From NCBI GenBank assembly GCA_009377695.1, contig WHTP01000056.1, positions 1 through 37,072 of the forward strand: a DNA stretch of 37,072 bases, read 5' to 3'. Source of the stretch: Hyphomicrobiales bacterium. GTDB lineage: Bacteria; Pseudomonadota; Alphaproteobacteria; Rhizobiales; Xanthobacteraceae. Shown here in pieces: positions 15,844 to 23,920 of this stretch. The position numbers and the translations under genes are program-made. Within the stretch, counting starts at the first letter, position 1. The number at the start of each line of letters is the position of its first letter. The notes below the pieces were generated by a model, which worked only from the letters and a program-made list of their open reading frames with translations, searched no databases and was not told where the DNA came from.

Positions 15844-17073
15844 ATGGCCCGCCTAAGCAGTCTTGAATCCCGGTATGGCGCGACGAACTACAAGCCGCTG
15901 CCAGTCACGCTGGTGCGCGGCGAGGGCATCTATGTCTGGGATGAGGACGGCCACCGCTATCTCGACATGATGGGTGCCTACTCGGCGGCAAGCTTCGGTC
16001 ACTGCAATCCGCGCCTGGTCGAGGCAATGACGGAACAGGCGCGGCGACTTGATACGACATCCCGCGCCTACTTCACCGACCGCCTCGGGCCATTTCTCGC
16101 GCGCGCCTGCGAACTCACCGGTATGGATGCTGCGCTGCCGGCCAGTGGCGGTGCCGAGTCGGTGGAGACCGCGATCAAGGCGGCGCGAAAATGGGCGTAC
16201 AAGGTCAAAGGCGTCCCGGACGACCGCGCGGAGATCATCGCCGCGGACGGCAATTTCCACGGCCGCACCATCACCATTGTCGGCTTTTCGACCGTCGCGC
16301 AATATCGCGACGGGTTTGGTCCGTTCCCCGCGGGCTTCAAGCTCGTTCCTTTCGGCGACGCTGCGGCATTGGAAGCTGCCATCACACCCAACACGGCGGC
16401 CTTCCTGATCGAACCGATCCAAGGCGAAGGCGGCATCATCGTGCCGCGCAGGGGCTATCTGGCGGACGTCGCGCGCATCTGCCGTGCACACAACGTCCTT
16501 CTGTTGTGCGATGAGATCCAGACCGGGCTGGGACGCACCGGCCGCTTTCTGGCCTGCCAGCATGACGGCGTTGTTCCAGACGGCATGACGCTGGGCAAGG
16601 CGCTCGGTGGCGGACTGATCCCGGTCTCGCTGTTCCTCGCCCGCCGCGAAGTCATGGACGTGTTTACGCCGGGCGATCATGGCAGCACCTTCGGTGGCAA
16701 TCCGATTGCCGCGGCGGTCGGATTGGCGGCGCTCAACCTCCTGATCGACGAGCGGCTGGCGGAGCGTGCAGCCACGCTCGGGCACCGCTTGCTGTCACGC
16801 CTTGCCGCCATTGACAACCCGCTGGTCCGCGAGGTGCGCGGCAGGGGACTGTTCGCCGGCATCGAGCTCGACGCGACGCGGGCTCCCGCCGCTCTCGTTG
16901 CTGAGCGACTTCTGCGCGCCGGGATACTGACCAGGGATACGCATCGGAACACGGTTCGTTTTGCGCCTCCTCTGACCATTGAAGAGTCGGAAATCGACTG
17001 GGCCATCGATCGAGTTGCGGAAGTGTTGGCTACGATGGCCGAAGACGTCGCCGCGCCGCTTGCTCCGCCCTGA
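15844..17073 (+). CDS. rocD: Ornithine aminotransferase
   Basis: A 409-residue class III pyridoxal-phosphate aminotransferase. The cofactor lysine is K252 (LGKALGGG) and the cofactor-binding aspartate is D223 (CDEIQTGLGR). YGATNYKPLP at the N-terminus and the PIQGEGGI segment are typical of ornithine aminotransferase, which converts ornithine to glutamate-5-semialdehyde. It begins 2 bp after the arginase stop, so the two form a rocFD catabolic operon. It ends 5 bp from the end of a convergent aldehyde dehydrogenase gene. Confidence 0.92.
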   Translation: MARLSSLESRYGATNYKPLPVTLVRGEGIYVWDEDGHRYLDMMGAYSAASFGHCNPRLVEAMTEQARRLDTTSRAYFTDRLGPFLARACELTGMDAALPASGGAESVETAIKAARKWAYKVKGVPDDRAEIIAADGNFHGRTITIVGFSTVAQYRDGFGPFPAGFKLVPFGDAAALEAAITPNTAAFLIEPIQGEGGIIVPRRGYLADVARICRAHNVLLLCDEIQTGLGRTGRFLACQHDGVVPDGMTLGKALGGGLIPVSLFLARREVMDVFTPGDHGSTFGGNPIAAAVGLAALNLLIDERLAERAATLGHRLLSRLAAIDNPLVREVRGRGLFAGIELDATRAPAALVAERLLRAGILTRDTHRNTVRFAPPLTIEESEIDWAIDRVAEVLATMAEDVAAPLAPP

Positions 17074-17078
17074 CGATA

Positions 17079-18617
17079 TCAGCCGATGTCGAAACGGACG
17101 CCTTGGGCAAGGGGAAGGTCGCGACCGAAATTGACGGTGCTGGTTACGCGGCGCATGTAAGCCTTCCAGGCATCCGAGCCGGCTTCGCGCCCGCCGCCGG
17201 TTTCCTTCTCGCCGCCGAATGCCCCGCCAATCTCGGCGCCCGACGGTCCGATATTGACGTTGGCAATGCCACAATCGGAGCCCGTGGCGGAGAGAAATCG
17301 TTCGACCTCGCGCACGTCGTTGGAAAAAATCGATGAGGTGAGGCCCTGAGGCACGCCGTTGTGCAGCGCCAGTGCCTGCTCGAAATCCGTGTAGCGCATC
17401 ACATATAGCAGCGGCGCGAAGGTCTCGCGCAACACCGGTCCCGTTTGTTCCGGCATCTCGACCAAAGCCGGCGTCACATAATAAGCGCCCGGATAGCGTT
17501 CGGCATCGTGCCGCTCGCCGCCGGTGACCTGTCCGCCGTGCATGCGAGCTTCCGCCAGCGTCGCCTGCATCATGGAGAAGGCCGCCTCGTCGATCAGCGG
17601 TCCAACCAGGACCGAATCGTCATCGAGCGGGTTGCCGACCGGAACAGTGACATAGACCTGCTTCAAGCGATCGATCAGACCCTCGTAAATTTCGTCATGC
17701 ACAAACAGCCGGCGCAGCGTCGTGCAACGTTGGCCGGCGGTACCGACGGCGGCGAAGGCGATCGCCCGCAGCGCAAGCTCCAGGTCGGCCGAGGGACAAA
17801 CAATCGCCGCGTTGTTGCCCCCGAGCTCCAGAATCGCCCGCGCAAAGCGCTGCGCGAGTTGTGGTCCGACAGCGCGTCCCATCGCCGTCGAACCGGTCGC
17901 CGACACCAGCGGCACGCGTGCATCCTTGACCAGCACGGCTGCGATCTCGCGGGAGCCGATGAGCACCGTGGACAACCCGTCGGGAGCATCACCGAATTTT
18001 TGAGCGGCGCGCAGGAACAGCGCCTGTACCGCCAGAGCTGTCAACGGCGTCTTTTCCGACGGCTTCCAGATCACAGGATCGCCGCAAACGAGCGCGAGCG
18101 CCGCGTTCCATGACCAGACCGCGACCGGAAAATTGAACGCCGAGATCACGCCCACCGGGCCAAGCGGATGCCATTGCTCCATCATGCGATGCGCGGGCCG
18201 CTCGCTGGCGATCGTGAGGCCATAGAGCTGACGGGAAAGGCCGACGGCGAAGTCACAGATGTCGATCATCTCCTGCACTTCGCCGCGGCCCTCGGATGGG
18301 ATCTTCCCGGTCTCGATCGTGACCAGGCGACCCAGGTCATCCTTGGCGGCGCGCAGTTCCGTGCCGAGCAGCCGCACCAGTTCGCCTCGCCGAGGCGCCG
18401 GCACCGAGCGCCATTCCTCGAAGGCGCGTTGGGCGTGGCCGATGGCGTCGGTGACGGCAGCCGCATCGGCGTCCCGCACGTTGGCAATTGCTTCTCCGGT
18501 TAGAGGAGAGTGGACGATCCGCTCACCCTCCTGGCAGAGGCGACGGGCCACGCCGAGACGCTGGAGAATCGAGTCGGTCTCTTGCACAAGACGTAACGTG
18601 AATTGGTTCTGAACCAT
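17079..18617 (-). CDS. Aldehyde dehydrogenase, ALDH7 (antiquitin/piperideine-6-carboxylate dehydrogenase) type
   Basis: A 512-residue NAD(P)-dependent aldehyde dehydrogenase. The general base is E264 (ELGGNN) and the nucleophile C298 (GQRCTT); the cofactor segment FNFPVAVWSWNAALALVCGD is typical of ALDH7. Known members oxidise alpha-aminoadipate semialdehyde or other cyclising amino-acid semialdehydes. Convergence with rocFD makes glutamate semialdehyde a plausible substrate, but this is inference. ATG at 18615-18617 is used; GTG nine bases upstream is equally possible and neither has a strong ribosome site. Its 5' flank begins 26 bp before a palindromic repeat. Confidence 0.9.
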   Translation of the reverse strand: MVQNQFTLRLVQETDSILQRLGVARRLCQEGERIVHSPLTGEAIANVRDADAAAVTDAIGHAQRAFEEWRSVPAPRRGELVRLLGTELRAAKDDLGRLVTIETGKIPSEGRGEVQEMIDICDFAVGLSRQLYGLTIASERPAHRMMEQWHPLGPVGVISAFNFPVAVWSWNAALALVCGDPVIWKPSEKTPLTALAVQALFLRAAQKFGDAPDGLSTVLIGSREIAAVLVKDARVPLVSATGSTAMGRAVGPQLAQRFARAILELGGNNAAIVCPSADLELALRAIAFAAVGTAGQRCTTLRRLFVHDEIYEGLIDRLKQVYVTVPVGNPLDDDSVLVGPLIDEAAFSMMQATLAEARMHGGQVTGGERHDAERYPGAYYVTPALVEMPEQTGPVLRETFAPLLYVMRYTDFEQALALHNGVPQGLTSSIFSNDVREVERFLSATGSDCGIANVNIGPSGAEIGGAFGGEKETGGGREAGSDAWKAYMRRVTSTVNFGRDLPLAQGVRFDIG

Positions 18618-18643
18618 GGGATGCACGCTTCACCGCATCGACC

Positions 18644-18808
18644 TAGTGTGGCGGTTCAGAAGTCCGCATTATTCTCGCGGCGAGTCCGACATGCGGACTT
18701 CTGAACCAAAGCCACACTAGATTCAAAGAGTTGCTAGTGTCTTTCGATTCCGAAGTTCGTATAAGAGGCCGCTGCGAAATGGCACGAACTTCGGAATCGG
18801 GACACTAG
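18644..18808 (+). repeat. Bipartite CTAG-bounded palindromic repeat, copy 1
   Basis: Two long hairpins joined by 13 bp. Hairpin A (18644-18720) has outer stem CTAGTGTGGC/GCCACACTAG and an inner stem of about 17 bp starting GGTTCAG. Hairpin B (18734-18808) has outer stem CTAGTGTC/GACACTAG and inner stem CGATTCCGAAGTTCGT with its complement. Each has a short unpaired stretch between outer and inner stem on one side and a loop of about 20-25 bases. Hairpin A is one base shorter than in copy 2, through a missing A in the 5' arm. It lies in the gap between the divergent aldehyde dehydrogenase and URC1 genes. Confidence 0.92.
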
Positions 18809-18935
18809 CTTCGGACCGCGCCCGGAGAACGACAGGTTCCCGGGGCAACGTTGCGGCAATAATAGCCCGGTATCGAATGTAAGCGAATATCGCCAACTTA
18901 AGTATCCGATCCGTCAGCGCCACATGTGTTCAAAC

Positions 18936-19101
18936 CTAGTGTGGCGGTTCAGAAGTCCGCATCATTCTTGCGGCGAGTCCGACATGCGGACTTCTGAACC
19001 AAAGCCACACTAGATTCAAAGAGTTGCTGGTGTCCTTCGATTCCGAAGTTCGTATAAGAGGTCGCTGCAAAATGGAACGAACTTCGGAATCGGGACACTA
19101 G
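18936..19101 (+). repeat. Bipartite CTAG-bounded palindromic repeat, copy 2
   Basis: Nearly identical to copy 1 and in the same orientation: hairpin A 18936-19013, linker, hairpin B 19027-19101. In hairpin B the leading CTAG is changed to CTGG. The two copies are 127 bp apart; the spacer (18809-18935) shows no gene and no clear feature. Two direct copies this close could recombine. Confidence 0.92.
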
Positions 19102-19193
19102 CACGTCGTCCGATTTTCTAATTTCGGTTACGATGGCCTGTAATCGTTAACCAGAACACCGTGCGGGGGCAATCGACACAGGCGCAGCTGTTA

Positions 19194-19222
19194 TTGCTCT
19201 GACATCGACCAGGCTATATATT
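19194..19222 (+). promoter_or_regulatory. Candidate promoter for the uracil catabolism operon
   Basis: TTGCTC (19194-19199) and TATATT (19217-19222) are 17 bp apart, within the repeat-free part of the leader (19102-19307). This would give a leader of about 80 bases before the URC1 start. Sequence match only. Confidence 0.35.
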
Positions 19223-19307
19223 ACCAAGTCCAGTCGCTGTCCCGGGACGAGCCGACGTCTGTTGTTCAGGCCAGGTCGTTTGAGGGCCATCGCCTTTTGA
19301 AATTGCA

Positions 19308-20558
19308 ATGACAGGCACGAATCGCACCGAACATATTCGCCTTACCTCGCATCCAAACCCGGCCGGTAAGGCACGTTTCCCCGTCTCCTGGGGCGCCGCA
19401 ACTGCGGCACTGCGCGGGCCCATCATCGCGAGCGTGTCCCGACCGAGCGATCGGAACGTCATCGGCAGCCATGGCGGCTCCTATGCACTCTATCGTGCGC
19501 TTGCGGTATCGTCCGGCGCACTCGATCCCGATCGTCTCCCAGACTTGAGGAACACGCATCCTGCTGTCGACATCGGGCCATTCCCACAATGGACCAACCC
19601 CCAAACCATCGTGTCGCTCGACCCGTGGGGTCACCTGCCTGCGGAGAATTTTGCGACCGAGATTGCGGCGGGCGTCGATATACGTCCGACGATTGCAGTG
19701 ACCAAGGCGCGACTGGATCTTGCTGAAATTCAGGCCGCGCTGGCGGCGGGCCGACTCAAGCGCGATGACCTGGTCGTACACGAGGGCGGCGCCGTCTCCG
19801 TTGTCAAAATGGCCATCGACCCGGTCTGGCATCTGCCTGGCATCGCTGAGCGATTTCGCACCACCGAGACGACACTCCGTCGCAACCTGTTCGAGCAAAC
19901 CGGCGGCATGTTCCCGGAATTGGTGACTCGTCCCGATCTGCGGGTGTTCTTGCCGCCCATCGGGGGGACGACAATCTATCTCTTCGGTGATGTGACGAAG
20001 CTGTCTGTGCCGCAAACGCCGATCGCTTGTCGGGTCCACGACGAGTGCAGCGGATCCGATGTTTTTGGTTCCGATATCTGCACGTGTCGCCCTTATCTGA
20101 TCCAAGGCATCGAGGAATGCGTGCGCATGGCTCAGGCGGGAGGCCTTGGCATCATTGTTTACTATCGCAAGGAGGGGCGGGCGCTCGGCGAGGTGACAAA
20201 ATTCTTAGTCTACAACGCTCGTAAACGGCAAGAAGGGGGCGACATCGCTTCCGCGTATTTTGAGCGTACCGAGTGTGTCGCCGGGGTTCAGGATGCGCGT
20301 TTCCAGCAACTCATGCCCGACGCGCTTCATTGGCTGGGCGTGCGGCGCATCGATCGATTAGTATCGATGAGTGACATGAAATACGACGCCCTCGTTGGTC
20401 AAGGAATTGAGATTGTGGAGCGCGTGTCGATTCCAGATCACCTGATTCCCGGCGACGCTCAAGTCGAGATGGCGGCAAAGAAAGCGGCCGGCTACTACGC
20501 CGGGGCACCGACACTGGACGGCCTTGCACGACCGGTCGGGCGCACGCTTGACCAATGA
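19308..20558 (+). CDS. URC1: GTP cyclohydrolase II-like protein of uracil catabolism (URC1 type)
   Basis: A 416-residue protein whose C-terminal half is a GTP cyclohydrolase II/RibA-like domain. The zinc site is visible as C247-X10-C258-X-C260 around DVFGSDICTC, and the GTP-site segment RKEGRALG (287-294) corresponds to RQEGRGIG of RibA. The N-terminal 220 residues are an extension absent from RibA. In yeasts with the URC pathway, URC1 is such a RibA relative needed for growth on uracil. Here DUF1688 (URC4) and uracil phosphoribosyltransferase genes follow directly, which makes the URC assignment much stronger than riboflavin synthesis. ATG at 19308 lacks a clear ribosome site. Confidence 0.88.
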   Translation: MTGTNRTEHIRLTSHPNPAGKARFPVSWGAATAALRGPIIASVSRPSDRNVIGSHGGSYALYRALAVSSGALDPDRLPDLRNTHPAVDIGPFPQWTNPQTIVSLDPWGHLPAENFATEIAAGVDIRPTIAVTKARLDLAEIQAALAAGRLKRDDLVVHEGGAVSVVKMAIDPVWHLPGIAERFRTTETTLRRNLFEQTGGMFPELVTRPDLRVFLPPIGGTTIYLFGDVTKLSVPQTPIACRVHDECSGSDVFGSDICTCRPYLIQGIEECVRMAQAGGLGIIVYYRKEGRALGEVTKFLVYNARKRQEGGDIASAYFERTECVAGVQDARFQQLMPDALHWLGVRRIDRLVSMSDMKYDALVGQGIEIVERVSIPDHLIPGDAQVEMAAKKAAGYYAGAPTLDGLARPVGRTLDQ

Positions 20559-20564
20559 TGATTT

Positions 20565-21815
20565 TTGATTGGTGCGCTTGTGAGTAGCGCGGAGGCCGAG
20601 GCGCTTTCGCTTTTGAGCAGCGAAGCGGTGCGCGCGCGGGCCCACACGTTGCTGACGCTCGGGCTGAGAGACGAACTCCTCCATTTCCGCGTTGCCTCGG
20701 AACGTCTTGAGGTTGCGGCCGATCTTGTCGCCGATACGACGCGCGCCGCGTATCCATCGCTTGATGTGCCGTTGCATTCACGCTGGCGACATTTTGAGTT
20801 TCAGGGCGTCGACCGATGGTCGGCGCTGTCGGCTGAGAGATCGTGGCAGTCGTCGGAGGAAGCTGCGCGGGCGGCCTTTGATCTCGCCGTCGTCAGCGTT
20901 CTGCTCGATGCCGGCGCCGGCATGCGTTGGACGTATAAGGACCGTAAGAGTGGCGCCGCGATTGGCCGCTCCGAAGGCCTCGCACTGGCAACGCTCACGA
21001 TGTTTGAGGACGGTCTATTCTCGGCCGATCCGAGGGACCCGCTCCGGGTCGATGCAGCCGTGCTTGCCCATCTTCCGATGGAAGAATTTCGGCGCGGTCT
21101 GCAGGCCAGCGATGAAAATCCGCTGGTCGGGATCGAAGGCCGCCTCAACCAATTGCGCCGTCTGGGTCAGGTGATGATCGACCATCCGGAGGCATTCGCT
21201 CAGCACGATTCAGCCCGTCCTGGGGGCCTATTCGATGTGCTCGCCGCCGGATCGAAGAAGCAAGTTGTGCCGGCGCCCGCGATCCTTTCGACGCTGCTGC
21301 GTCATTTGACACCAATCTGGCCATCGCGAGAGACGTTGGCGGGGGTTCCTCTCGGCGACTGCTGGCGCCATCCGTTGCTGCGGACACCGGACACGACCGA
21401 TGGCCTGGTCCCTCTGCACAAGCTTTTGCAGTGGCTTGCCTATTCGCTGATTGAGCCACTGCAATGGGCTGGCTACGAGGTAACGGATCTCGACGGCCTC
21501 ACCGGCCTCGCAGAGTATCGCAATGGCGGCTTGCTCGTGGATTCGGGTGTGCTCACCTTGCGCGATCATAAGGATGCGATGCGCGAGCACAGTGTGGGCT
21601 CGCCGTTGGTCGTCGAATGGCGCGCCCTGACGGTGGCATTGCTGGACGAGCTGGCGGGGACTGTGCGTCGTCGTCTGAATGTGGATGCGGCGGCATTTCC
21701 CTTGGCGAAGGTGCTTCAGGGCGGTACCTGGACGGCAGGCCGCTCGCTCGCCCGCAAATTGCGGTCTGACGGCTCGCCGCCCATCCGCGTCGCCAGCGAC
21801 GGCAGTGTATTTTGA
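20565..21815 (+). CDS. URC4: DUF1688 protein, URC4-type uracil catabolism protein
   Basis: A 416-residue DUF1688 protein; recognisable segments include HLTPIWPSR, GDCWRHP and DGLVPLHKLLQWLAYSLIEPL. URC4 is essential for the URC uracil-degradation route in yeasts, but its reaction is not something I can state. No signal peptide or membrane helix is seen, so it is cytoplasmic. The start is uncertain: TTG at 20565 gives the length used here, and GTG at 20580 would shorten it by five residues. It lies 6 bp after URC1 and 18 bp before the phosphoribosyltransferase gene, so the three are co-transcribed. Confidence 0.88.
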   Translation: MIGALVSSAEAEALSLLSSEAVRARAHTLLTLGLRDELLHFRVASERLEVAADLVADTTRAAYPSLDVPLHSRWRHFEFQGVDRWSALSAERSWQSSEEAARAAFDLAVVSVLLDAGAGMRWTYKDRKSGAAIGRSEGLALATLTMFEDGLFSADPRDPLRVDAAVLAHLPMEEFRRGLQASDENPLVGIEGRLNQLRRLGQVMIDHPEAFAQHDSARPGGLFDVLAAGSKKQVVPAPAILSTLLRHLTPIWPSRETLAGVPLGDCWRHPLLRTPDTTDGLVPLHKLLQWLAYSLIEPLQWAGYEVTDLDGLTGLAEYRNGGLLVDSGVLTLRDHKDAMREHSVGSPLVVEWRALTVALLDELAGTVRRRLNVDAAAFPLAKVLQGGTWTAGRSLARKLRSDGSPPIRVASDGSVF

Positions 21816-21833
21816 AGGGCAGGGGAGCAACCG

Positions 21834-22463
21834 ATGCAAGGAGTGACTGTCGCGAAACACCCGCTGATTCAGCACAAGCTCTCGCTCATCCGCGACAAGA
21901 ACCGCTCGAGCAAGACATTCCGTGAACTGCTGAGAGAGATCGGGATGCTGCTTTGCTACGAGGTGACGCGCGATCTCCCTCTGACCGACGTCGAGATTGA
22001 AACGCCTCTCGCTCGCACCATGGCGAAACAGATTGCAGGCAAGAAGCTTGTGATCGCACCGATCTTGCGCGCCGGTTTAAGTGTTGCTGAAGGCATGCTC
22101 GATCTGGTCCCGACGGCGCGCGTTGCGCATATCGGCCTCTATCGCGAGCCGGAGACGTTTACCGCTGTCGAATACTTCTTCAAGGCGCCGGCCGATCTCG
22201 CCGAGCGATTGGTGATCGTCGTCGTGCCTCTGCTCGCAACCGGAAATACGGCGGTAGCTGCCGTGAGGGGGCTCAAAGAGCGCGGCGCACACGATATCCG
22301 GGTCGTCTGCCTCATTGGCGCGGTGCCTGGCATCGAGCGATTCCAGCGTACACACCCTGATGTACCGATCTGGATGGCTTCGATCGACGATGTCTTGGAT
22401 GAGAGGGCATTTATCGTGCCGGGGCTGGGTGACGCCGGGGATCGCGCCTACGGCACCAAGTAA
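21834..22463 (+). CDS. upp: Uracil phosphoribosyltransferase, URC-associated, altered PRPP motif
   Basis: A 209-residue uracil phosphoribosyltransferase (uracil + PRPP to UMP + diphosphate). KHPLIQHKL at the N-terminus, PILRAGL and the C-terminal uracil-site segment PGLGDAGD are conserved. The PRPP loop reads [10 protein letters not shown] (130-139), where the usual enzyme has VDPMLATGGS: the acidic residue is replaced by V131. The third gene of the URC cluster corresponds to URC6. As the DNA reads GTC GTG at 22221-22226, the change is not a frame problem. It may be a specialised paralogue, with a normal upp elsewhere. ATG 21834 is used; a GCAGGGGAGC-type site lies upstream. Confidence 0.9.
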   Translation: MQGVTVAKHPLIQHKLSLIRDKNRSSKTFRELLREIGMLLCYEVTRDLPLTDVEIETPLARTMAKQIAGKKLVIAPILRAGLSVAEGMLDLVPTARVAHIGLYREPETFTAVEYFFKAPADLAERLVIVVVPLLATGNTAVAAVRGLKERGAHDIRVVCLIGAVPGIERFQRTHPDVPIWMASIDDVLDERAFIVPGLGDAGDRAYGTK

Positions 22464-22611
22464 TCGGACAGCCCCTTGATTGGCTAAATAGTTGCCCGTC
22501 GGTGCATCTTATTTGGAGTTGCTTCGCCACGAGCCCATCCTCAAAGCAGAACGCGCTTACAGGGCGACAATCGACGCGGCTTATTTGTGCATCCAAGTCG
22601 TGCGCTAAAGA

Positions 22612-22658
22612 TTGCATTAAATTCCAAAATTGGTATTTTTATCTAAATTGTAACAATT
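22612..22658 (+). promoter_or_regulatory. Candidate promoter with two operator-like dyads upstream of tctC
   Basis: TTGCAT (22612-22617) and TATTTT (22634-22639) are 16 bp apart in an AT-rich island. The spacer contains the perfect palindrome CCAAAATTGG (22624-22633), and AATTGT-A-ACAATT (22646-22658) follows. The transporter operon therefore probably has its own regulated promoter rather than only read-through from the URC genes. Confidence 0.4.
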
Positions 22659-22704
22659 CGGCTTGATGGCCATTGAAGGCAGGTCATCGGAAATGGAGGC
22701 AGTC

Positions 22705-23679
22705 ATGACGGTCACGCGGTGGTTTGGATTGTTAATCGCGGTCGTGCTGGCAACGGCAACGACCTCGCCCGCAGTGGCCGAATCCTATCCCTCGAAGCCC
22801 ATCAAATTGATCCTCCCTTATTCACCGGGCGGCATTATCGATTACGTCGGACGGCAGATCGCGCAATACCTGGGCGAATCGATCGGACAGCCGGTTGTTG
22901 CCGAAAATCGTCCCGGTGCCGGTGGCATTACCGGCACTGACGTCGCTGCGCGCGCGGCGCCGGACGGATACACGATTGTCTTGATGGATCCGGCCATCGT
23001 CATCAATCCAACGCTGCAACCCAGCATGCCATACGACTTGTTCAAGAACCTGACGACGATATCGATCGTCAGCACGTCGCCTGAAGTCGTGGTTGTCGCG
23101 CCGCAACTCCCGGTCAAGAGCATGGCGGAATTAGTCGCCTACGGAAAAGCCAATCCAGGAAAAATGAATTTTGCATCCGCCGGCGTTGGCACAACACCGC
23201 ACCTGGCCGGTGAGTTGTTTCTGCAGAGGTCGGGCGTGACCGCGACTCACGTGCCCTATCGGAGCATTGGGCAGTCCTACCCGGACATCATGGCCAACAA
23301 GATCCAATTTGCGTTCTCCTCAATTGCCGGCGCGCTGCCATTCACCACGGATAACCGCGTGCGGCCGATCGCCACCACCGGCACCAAGCGAACGCCGGTC
23401 TATCCAGACCTGCAGACGGTTGACGAGGCCGGTCTCAAGGGTTTCGAAGTCGACCTTTGGCTCGGCGTTTTTGGTCCTGCCGGATTGCCCAATGATGTGA
23501 CGACCAAGCTCAATGCCGGGCTGCAGAAGATCCTCAAGAATCCATCTTTGATCAAGGCGTTGGCAAAAGTTGGCGTCGAGCCGAATGGCACCGCACCCGA
23601 AGCCGGGGCATCCTTCGTCAAGTCAGAATTTCAAAAGTGGAAGAAGGTCATCGCCGATGGAAACATCAAGCCGAATTGA
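22705..23679 (+). CDS. tctC: Tripartite tricarboxylate transporter substrate-binding protein (TctC/Bug family)
   Basis: A 324-residue periplasmic binding protein. ATG at 22705 has GGAGG upstream and is followed by a clear signal peptide (cleavage near AVA-ESYPSKPI, about residue 25). YPSKPIKLILPYSPGG, ENRPGAGG and APDGYT are diagnostic of the Bug family. It should feed a carboxylate or similar solute to TctB/TctA encoded downstream. The position after the URC genes may mean a pyrimidine-derived acid is carried, but Bug proteins are so numerous that this is weak. A bipartite repeat separates it from tctB. Confidence 0.92.
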   Translation: MTVTRWFGLLIAVVLATATTSPAVAESYPSKPIKLILPYSPGGIIDYVGRQIAQYLGESIGQPVVAENRPGAGGITGTDVAARAAPDGYTIVLMDPAIVINPTLQPSMPYDLFKNLTTISIVSTSPEVVVVAPQLPVKSMAELVAYGKANPGKMNFASAGVGTTPHLAGELFLQRSGVTATHVPYRSIGQSYPDIMANKIQFAFSSIAGALPFTTDNRVRPIATTGTKRTPVYPDLQTVDEAGLKGFEVDLWLGVFGPAGLPNDVTTKLNAGLQKILKNPSLIKALAKVGVEPNGTAPEAGASFVKSEFQKWKKVIADGNIKPN

Positions 23680-23723
23680 AACGGCTGATCTTCTAAGCCA
23701 AAGGATCGGCTGAACTCAGCGGG

Positions 23724-23890
23724 CTAGTGTCCCGATTCCGAAGTTCGTACCATTTCGCAGCGGCCTCTTATACGAACTTCGGAATCGAAGGACACTAGCA
23801 AATCTTTTGAATCTAGTGTGGTTTTGGTTCAGAAGTCCGCATGTCCGACTCGCCGCGAGAATGATGCGGACTTCTGAACCACCACACTAG
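23724..23890 (-). repeat. Bipartite CTAG-bounded palindromic repeat, copy 3 (inverted, inside the tct operon)
   Basis: Same element as copies 1 and 2 in reverse orientation: hairpin B 23724-23798, linker 23799-23812, hairpin A 23813-23890. In hairpin A the last outer-stem pair is T-A where copies 1 and 2 have C-G, a compensatory pair of changes that keeps the stem. It fills most of the 241-bp gap between tctC and tctB. Confidence 0.92.
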
Positions 23891-23920
23891 CGACGCACCA
23901 ACCAACGCCAGGAACACCGC

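Noticed and set aside
18644-18808. Hairpins as intrinsic terminators
   Set aside because: No T-run follows either hairpin on either strand, so they are not standard rho-independent terminators.
18723-18923. Minus-strand open frame of 66 codons within the repeat region
   Set aside because: Mostly composed of palindromic repeat hairpin B; chance reading frame.
18644-19101. Possible CRISPR array or insertion sequence
   Set aside because: Only two copies with a 127-bp spacer, no short regular spacers, no transposase frame; the palindromic bipartite design does not fit CRISPR or a classic IS.
19308-20558. Riboflavin biosynthesis RibA
   Set aside because: The 220-residue N-terminal extension, the altered RKEGRALG loop and the adjacent DUF1688 and uracil phosphoribosyltransferase genes fit URC1 better, and no riboflavin gene is nearby.
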